From Clostridium_F caseinilyticum (GTDB lineage Bacteria; Bacillota; Clostridia; Clostridiales; Clostridiaceae): a stretch of 64,000 nucleotides of DNA. The position numbers were made by a program, and so were the translations under genes. The stretch lies in the NCBI RefSeq assembly GCF_046127645.1, contig NZ_CP175919.1, one strand, 5' to 3'. The number at the start of each line of letters is the position of its first letter. The first letter of the stretch is position 1. This document shows, in pieces, positions 1-7,690 of this stretch. The notes beneath the pieces are model-generated. The model was not told the origin of the DNA and made no database searches. It saw only the letters and a list, made by a program, of their open reading frames with translations.

Positions 1-56
1 AAACTAAATATTATTAGGGTAATTAGTATTAATCCTATTTTTTTATTTTTTAACAT
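1..56 (-). CDS. N-terminus of an unknown membrane-anchored or secreted protein (partial)
   Basis: Only the first 18 codons lie inside the window; the gene runs off the left edge. ATG at 56-54 follows a strong Shine-Dalgarno (GGAGGGG at about 61-67 on the minus strand). The translation begins with a short lysine-rich stretch (MLKNKKIG) followed by a run of Leu/Ile/Thr, which looks like a signal peptide or N-terminal membrane anchor. No Cys lipobox is visible before the edge. The function cannot be told from this fragment. It lies downstream of ptsI on the same strand, behind a likely terminator, so it may be transcribed separately. Confidence 0.55.
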   Translation of the reverse strand, partial: MLKNKKIGLILITLIIFS

Positions 57-119
57 ATTATCCCCTCCAAAAAAATATATAGATATATATCTAATTATAT
101 CTAAAAATATCAATTGTGT

Positions 120-158
120 AAAAAAAACTCCATGAAAACATAAAGTTCACATGAAGTT
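120..158 (-). terminator. rho-independent terminator after ptsI
   Basis: Read on the minus strand, AACTTCATG (158-150) pairs with CATGGAGTT (134-126) with one G-T wobble, and a run of T follows. It begins 7 bases past the ptsI stop. Confidence 0.6.
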
Positions 159-165
159 ATTTTTA

Positions 166-1785
166 CTAAGAATTCATAATTATTTTTTTTGCTGTTAAAA
201 TGGAGGAAGCGCTCATAGAATACTCATCTAATCCATATTCTACAAGAGTTTCTATAGCATTTTCATCACCAGCCATCTCTCCGCACATTCCACACCATTT
301 TCCTTCTTTGTGTGCTGCATCTATAGTCATCTTTATTAATCTTAATACTGCTGGATGCATTGGATCATAAAGATATGATATTTTTTCATTCATTCTATCT
401 GCAGCTAATGTATATTGTATTAAATCATTAGTACCTATACTAAAGAAATCTACATGTTTAGCAAGTTCATCTGCACATATAGCAGCTGCTGGTATTTCTA
501 CCATTATACCGGTTTCTAGGTTTTTATTAAATTCTTTTCCCTCTGCTTTTAACTCATCCATACATTCTTTTAACAATTCTTTAGCAGCCTTAAATTCAGA
601 TAAAGATGATATCATTGGAAACATTATTTTTAAATTTCCAAAAGCTGATGCTCTAAGTAATGCTCTTAATTGAACTTTAAATAATTCTTTTCTATCAAGG
701 CATAATCTTATAGCTCTATATCCTAAGAAAGGATTCATCTCTTCTGGCATTTCTAAATATGGAAGTTTTTTATCTCCTCCTATATCTAAAGTTCTTATGA
801 CTACAGGTCTACCTTCCATTTTTTCAACAGCATATTTATAAGATTCAAACTGTTCATCTTCTGATGGCATATTATCTCTGTCCATATATAAAAATTCAGT
901 TCTAAAAAGACCTACGCCTTCTCCACCATTTTCTAATACTTGATGAACATCTTGTGGTTTTCCTATATTTCCGCAAACTTCTACTCTTTTCCCTGATTTA
1001 GTAATAGTTTCAACATTTATAAGTTTCTTTAATTCTTCTTTTTCTTTTAAGAAAGCTTTTTTACTTTCTTCATATTTATTTATAGTATCTTTATCTGGAT
1101 TTATTATTACTACACCTTCAATTCCATCAACTATTACTACATCACCATTTTTCACAGATTCAGTTATGTCTTTCATACCAACTATAGCTGGTATTTCTAA
1201 TGTTCTAGCCATTATAGCACTATGAGAAGTTCTTCCACCTATATTAGTTAAAAATGCTATTACTTTCTCTTTATCTAACTGAGCAGTATCAGATGGAGTT
1301 AAATCTTGGGCTACTATTATAGTATCTTTATCTAAATCATCCATGCTATTTGATGACTTACCCATAAGATTTAGCATTATCCTCTTACCTACATCTTTGA
1401 TATCCGCTCCTCTTTCTCTCATGTATTCATCTTCCATAGCAGCAAATATGGAACTATACATATCAATTACTTCTTGAAGTGCCTTTTCTGAATTAACTTT
1501 GTTAGATTCTATATTCATTTCTACAGCTCCAGCAAATTCTGGATCGTCTAGTAACATAATATGACTATCAAAAACTGCTGCTTTTTCAGCTCCTACTTCC
1601 TTTTGTGCTTTATCCTTTATTCTCTCAAGTTGCTCTTTAGTACTAATTAGTGCATTTTTGAATCTTTCTTTTTCTTTCTCTATGTTATCTATACTCTTTT
1701 CTACAACTTCTATATTTATATCTTCCTTAATAAAAATCTTTCCTATAGCATATCCCTTTGAAGCAGCTATACCTTTTTTCATCAT
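166..1785 (-). CDS. ptsI: PTS Enzyme I (phosphoenolpyruvate-protein phosphotransferase)
   Basis: Cytosolic first enzyme of the sugar phosphotransferase system. It takes phosphate from PEP onto a histidine and passes it to HPr. The phospho-His motif GGRTSHSAIMAR is present (His at about residue 188), followed by the PEP-binding TIM-barrel with GEGVGLFRTEFLYMDR, DIGGDKKLPY and the C-terminal KWCGMCGEMAGD active-site cysteine segment. At 539 residues it is about 30 shorter than many Enzyme I proteins at the C-terminus; the catalytic parts are intact. SD AAGGAGG lies 4 bases before the first ATG and 7 before the second (1782), so the second Met may be the real start. No ptsH is adjacent. A sigma-54 type promoter lies upstream, and the divergent neighbour is a sigma-54 activator carrying an HPr-like domain, which suggests specific induction. 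Confidence 0.95.
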   Translation of the reverse strand: MMKKGIAASKGYAIGKIFIKEDINIEVVEKSIDNIEKEKERFKNALISTKEQLERIKDKAQKEVGAEKAAVFDSHIMLLDDPEFAGAVEMNIESNKVNSEKALQEVIDMYSSIFAAMEDEYMRERGADIKDVGKRIMLNLMGKSSNSMDDLDKDTIIVAQDLTPSDTAQLDKEKVIAFLTNIGGRTSHSAIMARTLEIPAIVGMKDITESVKNGDVVIVDGIEGVVIINPDKDTINKYEESKKAFLKEKEELKKLINVETITKSGKRVEVCGNIGKPQDVHQVLENGGEGVGLFRTEFLYMDRDNMPSEDEQFESYKYAVEKMEGRPVVIRTLDIGGDKKLPYLEMPEEMNPFLGYRAIRLCLDRKELFKVQLRALLRASAFGNLKIMFPMISSLSEFKAAKELLKECMDELKAEGKEFNKNLETGIMVEIPAAAICADELAKHVDFFSIGTNDLIQYTLAADRMNEKISYLYDPMHPAVLRLIKMTIDAAHKEGKWCGMCGEMAGDENAIETLVEYGLDEYSMSASSILTAKKIIMNS

Positions 1786-1853
1786 TTTTCCTCCTTATTA
1801 ATAACCAATACATATAATTTCTTATTTAAAATATAACCATATAATAATTAATA

Positions 1854-1869
1854 AGCAAAAATCATGCCA
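1854..1869 (-). promoter_or_regulatory. sigma-54 (RpoN) -24/-12 promoter for ptsI
   Basis: The minus strand reads TGGCATGATTTTTGCT from 1869 to 1854. Against the sigma-54 consensus TGGCACGNNNNTTGCW only one position differs (T for C), with exact GG-to-GC spacing. Transcription would start near 1843, giving a leader of about 58 nt before ptsI. No good sigma-A promoter was seen in the same place. Confidence 0.8.
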
Positions 1870-1968
1870 TAAAAATATATTTTTTTTATATATTCTTCAT
1901 AATTATTTTTAATATACCATCAATATATAGTATACTCTTTTTTATGCTTTTTAGCTATTAATATAGCT

Positions 1969-1987
1969 GTTGATATTTTTTATCAAC
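1969..1987. promoter_or_regulatory. palindrome copy 1, candidate activator site (UAS)
   Basis: GTTGATA-TTTTT-TATCAAC, perfect 7-bp arms. Its centre is about 123 bp upstream of the -12 element of the ptsI sigma-54 promoter, a normal enhancer distance. It matches two further copies nearby. Confidence 0.65.
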
Positions 1988-2041
1988 TTAAACAAGTGTA
2001 TATTTATTATATTTTATAGTATATAATTATAGTATTAATAA

Positions 2042-2060
2042 GTTGATATTTTTTATCATA
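2042..2060. promoter_or_regulatory. palindrome copy 2, candidate activator site (UAS)
   Basis: GTTGATA-TTTTT-TATCATA: same half-sites and same 5-base T spacer as copy 1, with the last two bases diverged. Its centre is about 196 bp from the ptsI -12 element. Confidence 0.6.
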
Positions 2061-2072
2061 TTATAGTATTTT

Positions 2073-2089
2073 TTGATACTTTTTATCAA
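2073..2089. promoter_or_regulatory. palindrome copy 3, candidate UAS/operator touching the activator gene's RBS
   Basis: TTGATA-CTTTT-TATCAA, perfect 6-bp arms. It runs directly into the Shine-Dalgarno AAGGAG of the divergent activator gene, so a protein bound here could also affect that gene's own expression. Confidence 0.6.
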
Positions 2090-2102
2090 GGAGATGTTTT
2101 TC

Positions 2103-4112
2103 ATGTATAAAAATAATATAGTAGTTGCTATTAATAATGGTATACATACTAGAATAGCAGCTATGATAGTTCATAAAGCTACTGAAATAAAAAATAAATA
2201 TGGTCTAGATCTCTACATAAAAAAAATGGATTCTAGAGAACCTTTGGCTATTAGCATGCTAGCTTTAATTTCTTTAAAAATAAAAGAAAATGAAATAATA
2301 GAAATATCCTGTAATAGCAATTCTTCTAAAGCAGAAAGCGCAGTCTTAGAATTGTGTGACTTTATTAATTATGATCTATCACAAGAAAATTTCACATCAA
2401 CCATAGATGATATTATACAAGAAAACACTATAGCCTATGATCAAATATTTACTAATATTCCTATAGGGATATTAGTAATAGATAAAAATAGTAAAATTAC
2501 TATGGCCAATGACTATTCTTTAAAAATTATAGGCTATTCTTTAAAAGATGTATTAGGTAAAAATATTAAGGACATAATACCAAGTTCTGAATTACCTGAT
2601 GTAATTAAAAATAATTGCTATCATAAAGGTAAAACTCAGTACATGGATAATAGGATATTAATAACAAATAGATCCCCTATATATTTTAATAATAAAATTC
2701 TAGGTGCTATAAGTGTATTTCAGGATGTTTCTGAACTTGTAGGTATAAAAGAATTAAATGAAAAATTCAAAAAAATATTGGAAGCATCTCATGATTTAAT
2801 TTGTTTTGTAGATGAAGATGGGAAAATAATATATGTTAATCCCTCTTACAAAAAGCATTTTTCTATAGATTCTAAAGATATTATTGGTAAAGATATAAAA
2901 GCTTCTTCTCTAAATAGTCTTATAATGGAGGTATTTAATACTAAAAAACCAAAAGAAAATATAATTTATAATAAAGATAATATAAATATTATATCTACTA
3001 TAGAGCCTATCTTTATTGATAATGAATTTAAAGGTGTAATATCTATATCCAAAACTGTAGATGAACTAAGGGATCTAACTTTAAAACTTACAGAGTCTGA
3101 AGAGAAACTTATGTACTACAAAAATGAATTAACGAGACATCTCCCTCTAAGTTCTTCCTTCAAATCCATTATAGGTTGGAATAGTTCCTTAAAAGATTGT
3201 TTATCTATAGCTGAAAAGGCTTCTAAATCAACTTCTACTGTTCTTATACGAGGTGAAAGTGGTACTGGTAAAGAAATAATAGCTAATGCTATACATGATA
3301 ATAGTACTAGAAAAAATAGGTCTTTTGTTAGAGTAAATTGCGCAGCCATACCAGAAAATCTTTTAGAAAGTGAACTTTTTGGCTTTGAAAAAGGAGCATT
3401 TACGGGGGCTATAAAAAAGAAACCTGGTAAATTTAATATTGCGGATGGTGGTACAATTTTTTTAGATGAGATAGGTGATTTGCCTATTTCCATGCAAGTG
3501 AAACTGCTAAGAGTTCTTCAAGAAAAGGAGTTTGAAAGTGTTGGAGGAATTAAAACTCAAAAGGTAGATGTTAGAATAATTGCTGCTACTAATAGAAATT
3601 TAGAAGATATGATTAAAAACAATACATTTAGAGAAGATCTATACTATAGATTAAATGTTTTAAATATCTCCTTGCCTCCTCTTCGTCATAGAAAGCAAGA
3701 TATAAACCTTTTAGTAGAATATTTTATAAATAAAATTAATCCTAAACTTAATAAAAATATATCAGGCATAAATAAAGAAGCTCTTTTAAAATTACAACAA
3801 TATGATTGGCCAGGTAACATACGTGAATTAGAAAACATTGTGGAAAGAGCTATGAACATGTGTGATAAATCTATAATAACTATTAAAGATTTACCATTTT
3901 ATATATCTAATAACTCTTTTGATGATAGTTATAATTTCACTATAAATGAAAATAACTTAAAAACACTAGAAGAATACGAAAAAGAAATAATTACTTTAGC
4001 TATGAAAAAATATAAAAGCTTTAATAGGGCAGGTAAAGCTCTAGGTATAACTCATAGAACAGTATCTTTAAAATGCAAAAAATACAATATAACTCCAGAA
4101 AATTATAAATAA
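2103..4112 (+). CDS. HPr-PAS-PAS-AAA+ sigma-54-dependent transcriptional activator
   Basis: Bacterial enhancer-binding protein of 669 residues. The ATG at 2103 is chosen because AAGGAGATG sits just before it; the frame is open from 2073. Residues 1-85 resemble HPr: NGIHTRIAA places His15 and Arg17 as in HPr, and Ser51 in AISMLALISLKI aligns with HPr Ser46. Two PAS domains follow (about 105-215 and 225-330). The AAA+ sigma-54 interaction domain (about 360-590) has Walker A GESGTGKE (about 384), GAFTGA (about 431) and Walker B GGTIFLDEIGD. A Fis-type helix-turn-helix closes the protein (NRAGKALGITHRTVSLKCKKY). It is divergent from ptsI and is very likely its activator. The inference is that phosphorylation of its HPr-like domain by Enzyme I or HPr kinase tunes activity; the PAS ligands are unknown. 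Confidence 0.88.
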   Translation: MYKNNIVVAINNGIHTRIAAMIVHKATEIKNKYGLDLYIKKMDSREPLAISMLALISLKIKENEIIEISCNSNSSKAESAVLELCDFINYDLSQENFTSTIDDIIQENTIAYDQIFTNIPIGILVIDKNSKITMANDYSLKIIGYSLKDVLGKNIKDIIPSSELPDVIKNNCYHKGKTQYMDNRILITNRSPIYFNNKILGAISVFQDVSELVGIKELNEKFKKILEASHDLICFVDEDGKIIYVNPSYKKHFSIDSKDIIGKDIKASSLNSLIMEVFNTKKPKENIIYNKDNINIISTIEPIFIDNEFKGVISISKTVDELRDLTLKLTESEEKLMYYKNELTRHLPLSSSFKSIIGWNSSLKDCLSIAEKASKSTSTVLIRGESGTGKEIIANAIHDNSTRKNRSFVRVNCAAIPENLLESELFGFEKGAFTGAIKKKPGKFNIADGGTIFLDEIGDLPISMQVKLLRVLQEKEFESVGGIKTQKVDVRIIAATNRNLEDMIKNNTFREDLYYRLNVLNISLPPLRHRKQDINLLVEYFINKINPKLNKNISGINKEALLKLQQYDWPGNIRELENIVERAMNMCDKSIITIKDLPFYISNNSFDDSYNFTINENNLKTLEEYEKEIITLAMKKYKSFNRAGKALGITHRTVSLKCKKYNITPENYK

Positions 4113-4151
4113 TTTTTTTGATAATACCCTAAATTTTAATATAATAAAAGT

Positions 4152-4199
4152 AGAAATATATGTAATAATCGCCTAAATTGCCTTATCACATATATTTCT
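4152..4199. terminator. large stem-loop between convergent genes (likely bidirectional terminator)
   Basis: A 12-bp perfect stem (4152-4163 with 4188-4199), one A-C mismatch, then 4 more pairs, around a loop of 14 bases. It lies between the activator gene and the convergent TPR gene. The T-tracts on both sides are imperfect. Confidence 0.6.
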
Positions 4200-4322
4200 T
4201 ACCCTTTACTTTCAAAATTAATCTTAATATTATTTTAATAATTTTCCTATTATAAACGTTACCCAAAACAACTAAATTAAATTTTACAATACAACTATAT
4301 TTCACATTAATAAAAATATAAA

Positions 4323-5030
4323 CTATTTTATTAAATTTTTAAATTCATCAGAATCTTTTACTGGATCAAAATCTGCTTCATGTTTAGCTTCTTCTTTTAC
4401 TCCTGGGGAAATTTCTATAGCCTTTTTCAAACATTCAACTGTATTTTTTACATCCCCTCTTCTCCCATAAATACTTGCTTTACCATAATAACTCCATTCA
4501 TATTTTTCTATATCCAAAGCTTTATCATACCATTTTAAAGCTTCATCAAACTTTTCATATAATTCATAAGCCAAAGCTTTATTGAATCTAGCATAACCAT
4601 AATCAGGTTTTATATCTAATGACTTATCTATATTTTTCATACCTTCTTCAAAATTCCCACCATAACATAATGCTATTCCCTTTATATTATATGCTTTATA
4701 AAAATTGCTATCTTCTTTTATAACTTCATCCTCAATCTTTATAGATTCATCATATTTTTTATCAAAAAATAGCTTTCTACCTTTTTCACACTTATCCTCT
4801 AATTCTTTATTAATTTTGCTATCTTTATTATTTTTCTCAGCTTTGTTTTCTAGTTTAGTTGAAATGTTATTTTCAGTATTTTTATTGATACTATTATTTT
4901 TAGCCTGTTTTAAATTATTATAATAAATGCTAAACACAGCTACTATAACTAATATTATAAATATGCTTAATTTGGTTTTTACTGAAAATTTACTCCAAAA
5001 ACCATTCCTAAACTTATTTCCTTTTTGCAT
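4323..5030 (-). CDS. membrane-anchored TPR-repeat protein
   Basis: A 235-residue protein of unknown specific role. Residues 1-19 are basic, about 20-40 form one transmembrane helix (LSIFIILVIVAVF), and 45-80 are Asn/Lys-rich and probably disordered. About 85-205 contain three to four tetratricopeptide repeats, with the A-x-Y-G/N-K signature in KAYNIKGIALCYGG, GYARFNKALAYEL and WSYYGKASIYGRRG. The topology suggests an N-in anchor with the TPR domain outside, for protein-protein contacts. A GAGGG Shine-Dalgarno precedes ATG 5030. It stands alone between a convergent regulator and the fumarase genes, so the context does not identify a partner. Confidence 0.75.
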   Translation of the reverse strand: MQKGNKFRNGFWSKFSVKTKLSIFIILVIVAVFSIYYNNLKQAKNNSINKNTENNISTKLENKAEKNNKDSKINKELEDKCEKGRKLFFDKKYDESIKIEDEVIKEDSNFYKAYNIKGIALCYGGNFEEGMKNIDKSLDIKPDYGYARFNKALAYELYEKFDEALKWYDKALDIEKYEWSYYGKASIYGRRGDVKNTVECLKKAIEISPGVKEEAKHEADFDPVKDSDEFKNLIK

Positions 5031-5098
5031 TACTTTTCCCTCTATCCTATGTTAAAAATAAATATTTATCATGCATTAGCTTTCAAATTTATCTGTTA

Positions 5099-5653
5099 TT
5101 ATAATCTTTTCAAATAATTCTCCATTCCAGATTCATACAAATTATTCCCTTTGGAGTCTATTATAACAGTAACAGGTAAATTTTCTACTTCTAACTTTCT
5201 AATAGCTTCTGAATCTAAATCTTTGTAAGCTATGATTTCTGATTTTTTTATACTTTTAGATATTAAAGCTGCTGCCCCACCAATTGCTCCAAAATATACA
5301 GATTTATTCTTTACTATAGATTCTATAACTTCTTTAGATCTTTTCCCTTTGCCTATCATACCCTTTAATCCTAAATTTAATAATGTCGGTGTATATGTAT
5401 CCATCCTATAACTTGTAGTTGGACCTGCAGCGCCTATTTCCATACCTGGTTTAGCTGGAGTAGGTCCAACATAATATATTATTGAATTTTTAACTTCAAA
5501 AGGTAATTCTTTTCCTTCTTCTAAAGAATTAACTAATCTTTTATGTGCTACATCCCTGGCTGTATATATTACACCTGTAATTAATACCATATCTCCTGCC
5601 TTTAAGTCCTTAATTTTTTCTTCAGTTAATGGAGTATTTATTTTTATTTTCAT
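5099..5653 (-). CDS. class I Fe-S hydro-lyase (fumarase/L-tartrate dehydratase), beta subunit
   Basis: A 184-residue C-terminal-type subunit of the two-subunit [4Fe-4S] fumarate hydratase/tartrate dehydratase family. The heterodimer adds water to fumarate to give malate, or dehydrates tartrate. Family features include GDMVLITG near the N-terminus, the YYVGPTPAKPG segment, GPTTSYRMD and GKGKRS. An in-frame GTG lies 9 bases further up (5662), but it falls inside the Shine-Dalgarno AGGTGA, so the ATG at 5653 is taken. It lies about 100 bases downstream of the alpha-subunit gene on the same strand and is almost certainly co-transcribed. Fumarate and tartrate cannot be told apart by eye. Confidence 0.88.
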   Translation of the reverse strand: MKIKINTPLTEEKIKDLKAGDMVLITGVIYTARDVAHKRLVNSLEEGKELPFEVKNSIIYYVGPTPAKPGMEIGAAGPTTSYRMDTYTPTLLNLGLKGMIGKGKRSKEVIESIVKNKSVYFGAIGGAAALISKSIKKSEIIAYKDLDSEAIRKLEVENLPVTVIIDSKGNNLYESGMENYLKRL

Positions 5654-5757
5654 GAAAATCACCTACTCTTTACATCTATTTTCCTATATACCAAAGGAAA
5701 TATTTTTATACATTTTATATATAGAACATGTAAACAATATAACATTGATTGTAGTTT

Positions 5758-6600
5758 CTATATTATTTCTTCTTTGTGTCTAGTAACATGGCAACTTATA
5801 TTCACTGCTACTGGTAAACCAGCTATATGAGTTGGAAAAGTTTCTATATTAACTGCCAACGCTGTAGTTTTCCCCCCAAAGCCTTGAGGTCCTATACCTA
5901 ATTTATTAATTTCTTCTAACAATTCTTTTTCTAAATCTTTATAAAAGTTATTTCCGTTCCTTAAATCTATAGGTCGTAAAAGAGCCTTTTTAGACAAATA
6001 AGCACATTTATCAAAGGTTCCCCCTATACCTACCCCTACGATTACAGGTGGACATGGATTAGGCCCTGCTTCTTTAACTGTGTCTAAAATAAATTTTTTT
6101 ATACCCTCTAATCCATCTGCCGGTTTTAGCATAGCTATTTTGCTCATATTTTCTGAACCAAATCCTTTTGGAGCTACAGTTATCTTTACTTTATCCCCTT
6201 TAACTATATTATAATATATTACTGCTGGAATATTATCCCCTGTATTTATTCTTTCTATAGGATCACTAACTACAGATTTTCTTAGATATCCTTCTTTATA
6301 CCCTTCTGCTACCCCTTCATTAATAGCATCCTCCATAAGACCTCCAATTATATGAACATCTTGACCTATTTCAATAAATATACATGCCATGCCAGTATCT
6401 TGGCATAAAGGCATATTTTCTTTCCTAGCTATATGTATATTTTCTTCTATAGTTTGTAAAACTTCTTTAGCTATATCCCAATTTTCTTCTTCTCTGCATT
6501 GTACTATTTTGTCATCTACATCTTTAGGCAAATAATAATTAGCTTCTATGCATAATTTTTTTACTACTTTTTTTATAGCGTTTACTGATATTTCCCTCAT
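5758..6600 (-). CDS. class I Fe-S hydro-lyase (fumarase/L-tartrate dehydratase), alpha subunit
   Basis: A 280-residue catalytic subunit carrying the iron-sulfur cluster. Cysteines expected to hold the [4Fe-4S] cluster occur in MPLCQDTGMACIF, GPNPCPPVIVGVGIGG and FDKCAYLSKKA. The open frame starts at a TTG (6612) that overlaps the SD GGAGG; the ATG at 6600, 5 bases after GGAGG, is the likely start. Paired with the beta-subunit gene, it gives an anaerobic, oxygen-sensitive fumarase rather than the class II FumC type. This fits a strict anaerobe with a partial, branched TCA pathway. Confidence 0.88.
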   Translation of the reverse strand: MREISVNAIKKVVKKLCIEANYYLPKDVDDKIVQCREEENWDIAKEVLQTIEENIHIARKENMPLCQDTGMACIFIEIGQDVHIIGGLMEDAINEGVAEGYKEGYLRKSVVSDPIERINTGDNIPAVIYYNIVKGDKVKITVAPKGFGSENMSKIAMLKPADGLEGIKKFILDTVKEAGPNPCPPVIVGVGIGGTFDKCAYLSKKALLRPIDLRNGNNFYKDLEKELLEEINKLGIGPQGFGGKTTALAVNIETFPTHIAGLPVAVNISCHVTRHKEEII

Positions 6601-6696
6601 TTCATCCTCCAAAATACAATATTTTTAAACATATACTTATGAATATTATAGTGTAATTATATATTTTTTTCTACACTAATCTACAGTAGCTTTTAT

Positions 6697-6742
6697 AAAA
6701 ATGAGTTCATACATTTCCAAGGAAATATATGAACTCATTTTT
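6697..6742 (-). terminator. terminator after the CwlD-like amidase gene
   Basis: A 22-base arm (6697-6718) pairs with 6721-6742 across a two-base loop, with one C-A mismatch; the arms end in A5/T5. The hairpin overlaps the amidase stop codon (6741-6743). It could act in both directions. Confidence 0.8.
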
Positions 6743-7445
6743 AATCTTTATCATTAAAATATTCATTCACTGATTTAACTATAGCTTTTGATATATTCTG
6801 TTGATAATCTGCATTTTTTAATTTATCTAATTCCATAGAATTAGATAAAAATCCACATTCTACAATAACTGAAGGCATTTCATCATTATCTCTTAATATT
6901 TTATAACTATTTTTTGCTGCTTTTTCTTTTCTTTTATTATTTTCGTCTAATTCTTCTCTTAAATTATTTTGTAGTATATATGCAAATCTTTTACTATCTT
7001 CATTATTTGAATACCAAACTTGAGCCCCATAATATTGCTTTTGATTAAACATATTTAAATGTATACTTATAAACATATCACACTTACTAGTTTTTTTTAG
7101 TTCACATCTTTTATTTAAATCTTCTATTTTTTTCGTTCTAACTTTTTTACCCTTACTCTCTGAATATAAACCTTTATCATCTTCTCTTGTCATTATAACT
7201 TTGTAACCTTCTTTTTTAAGTTGCTTTTTTAATATCTTACTTATTTCTAAGTTTATATCCTTCTCTAAAGTACCATCTTTAGCTACTGCCCCTCCATCCA
7301 TTCCTCCGTGACCAGGATCTATAAGGATGATCTTTTTATCCTTAACACTATTTAAATTACTAAAAACATTAACTTTTATTATAAAACTAAAACTTATAAA
7401 TATTATAAGAGTTGTTAATATTAATTTCTTATTATAAACCTTCAA
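6741..7445 (-). CDS. cwlD: N-acetylmuramoyl-L-alanine amidase, CwlD-like (Amidase_3)
   Basis: Zinc amidase that cuts the bond between MurNAc and L-Ala in peptidoglycan. CwlD of spore formers takes part in making muramic-delta-lactam of the spore cortex. After a short N-terminal anchor/signal (KKLILTTLIIFISFSFII), the Amidase_3 motifs are IDPGHGGMDGGA (Zn His), EKDINLEISK (Zn Glu), FISIHLNMF (Zn His) and the catalytic VIVECGFLSN. The protein is about 234 residues, the family size, with no cell-wall-binding repeats. The start is taken as TTG 7445, five bases after AGGAGG. The upstream ATG at 7463 has no SD. The cwlD identity, as against another Amidase_3, rests on size and organism type. Confidence 0.82.
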   Translation of the reverse strand: MKVYNKKLILTTLIIFISFSFIIKVNVFSNLNSVKDKKIILIDPGHGGMDGGAVAKDGTLEKDINLEISKILKKQLKKEGYKVIMTREDDKGLYSESKGKKVRTKKIEDLNKRCELKKTSKCDMFISIHLNMFNQKQYYGAQVWYSNNEDSKRFAYILQNNLREELDENNKRKEKAAKNSYKILRDNDEMPSVIVECGFLSNSMELDKLKNADYQQNISKAIVKSVNEYFNDKD

Positions 7446-7600
7446 GCTCTCCTCCTTATACATATTAGTACTTCATTTAATATTATGCTATATGATTATA
7501 ATTTATAATAGAATTAATTTAGTTTTATATTTATCTTATAAAAAGTTCTTTTAGTATATCTGAATAAATCTGTAAAAGGTCACTTCTAAATTATCTTAAT

Positions 7601-7632
7601 AAAAAAACTCCACCTAACTAAGCAGAGTTTTT
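7601..7632 (-). terminator. terminator after the Na/Pi cotransporter gene
   Basis: AAAAACTC (7603-7610) pairs with GAGTTTTT (7625-7632). Read on the minus strand it ends in a run of seven T. Confidence 0.75.
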
Positions 7633-7690
7633 CAAATATAATATTAACTTTAAACTAATATTTTTAATGTAATCTTTGAATTATTATATA

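Noticed and set aside
1990..2040. Sigma-A promoter for the activator gene (TATAAT at 2022-2027)
   Set aside because: No acceptable -35 at 16-18 bases. TATAAT-like words are common by chance in this AT-rich stretch.
2073..2102. Upstream extension of the sigma-54 activator to ATG 2073
   Set aside because: It lies inside the palindrome and SD. AAGGAG directly precedes ATG 2103, and the HPr alignment begins there with His at position 15.
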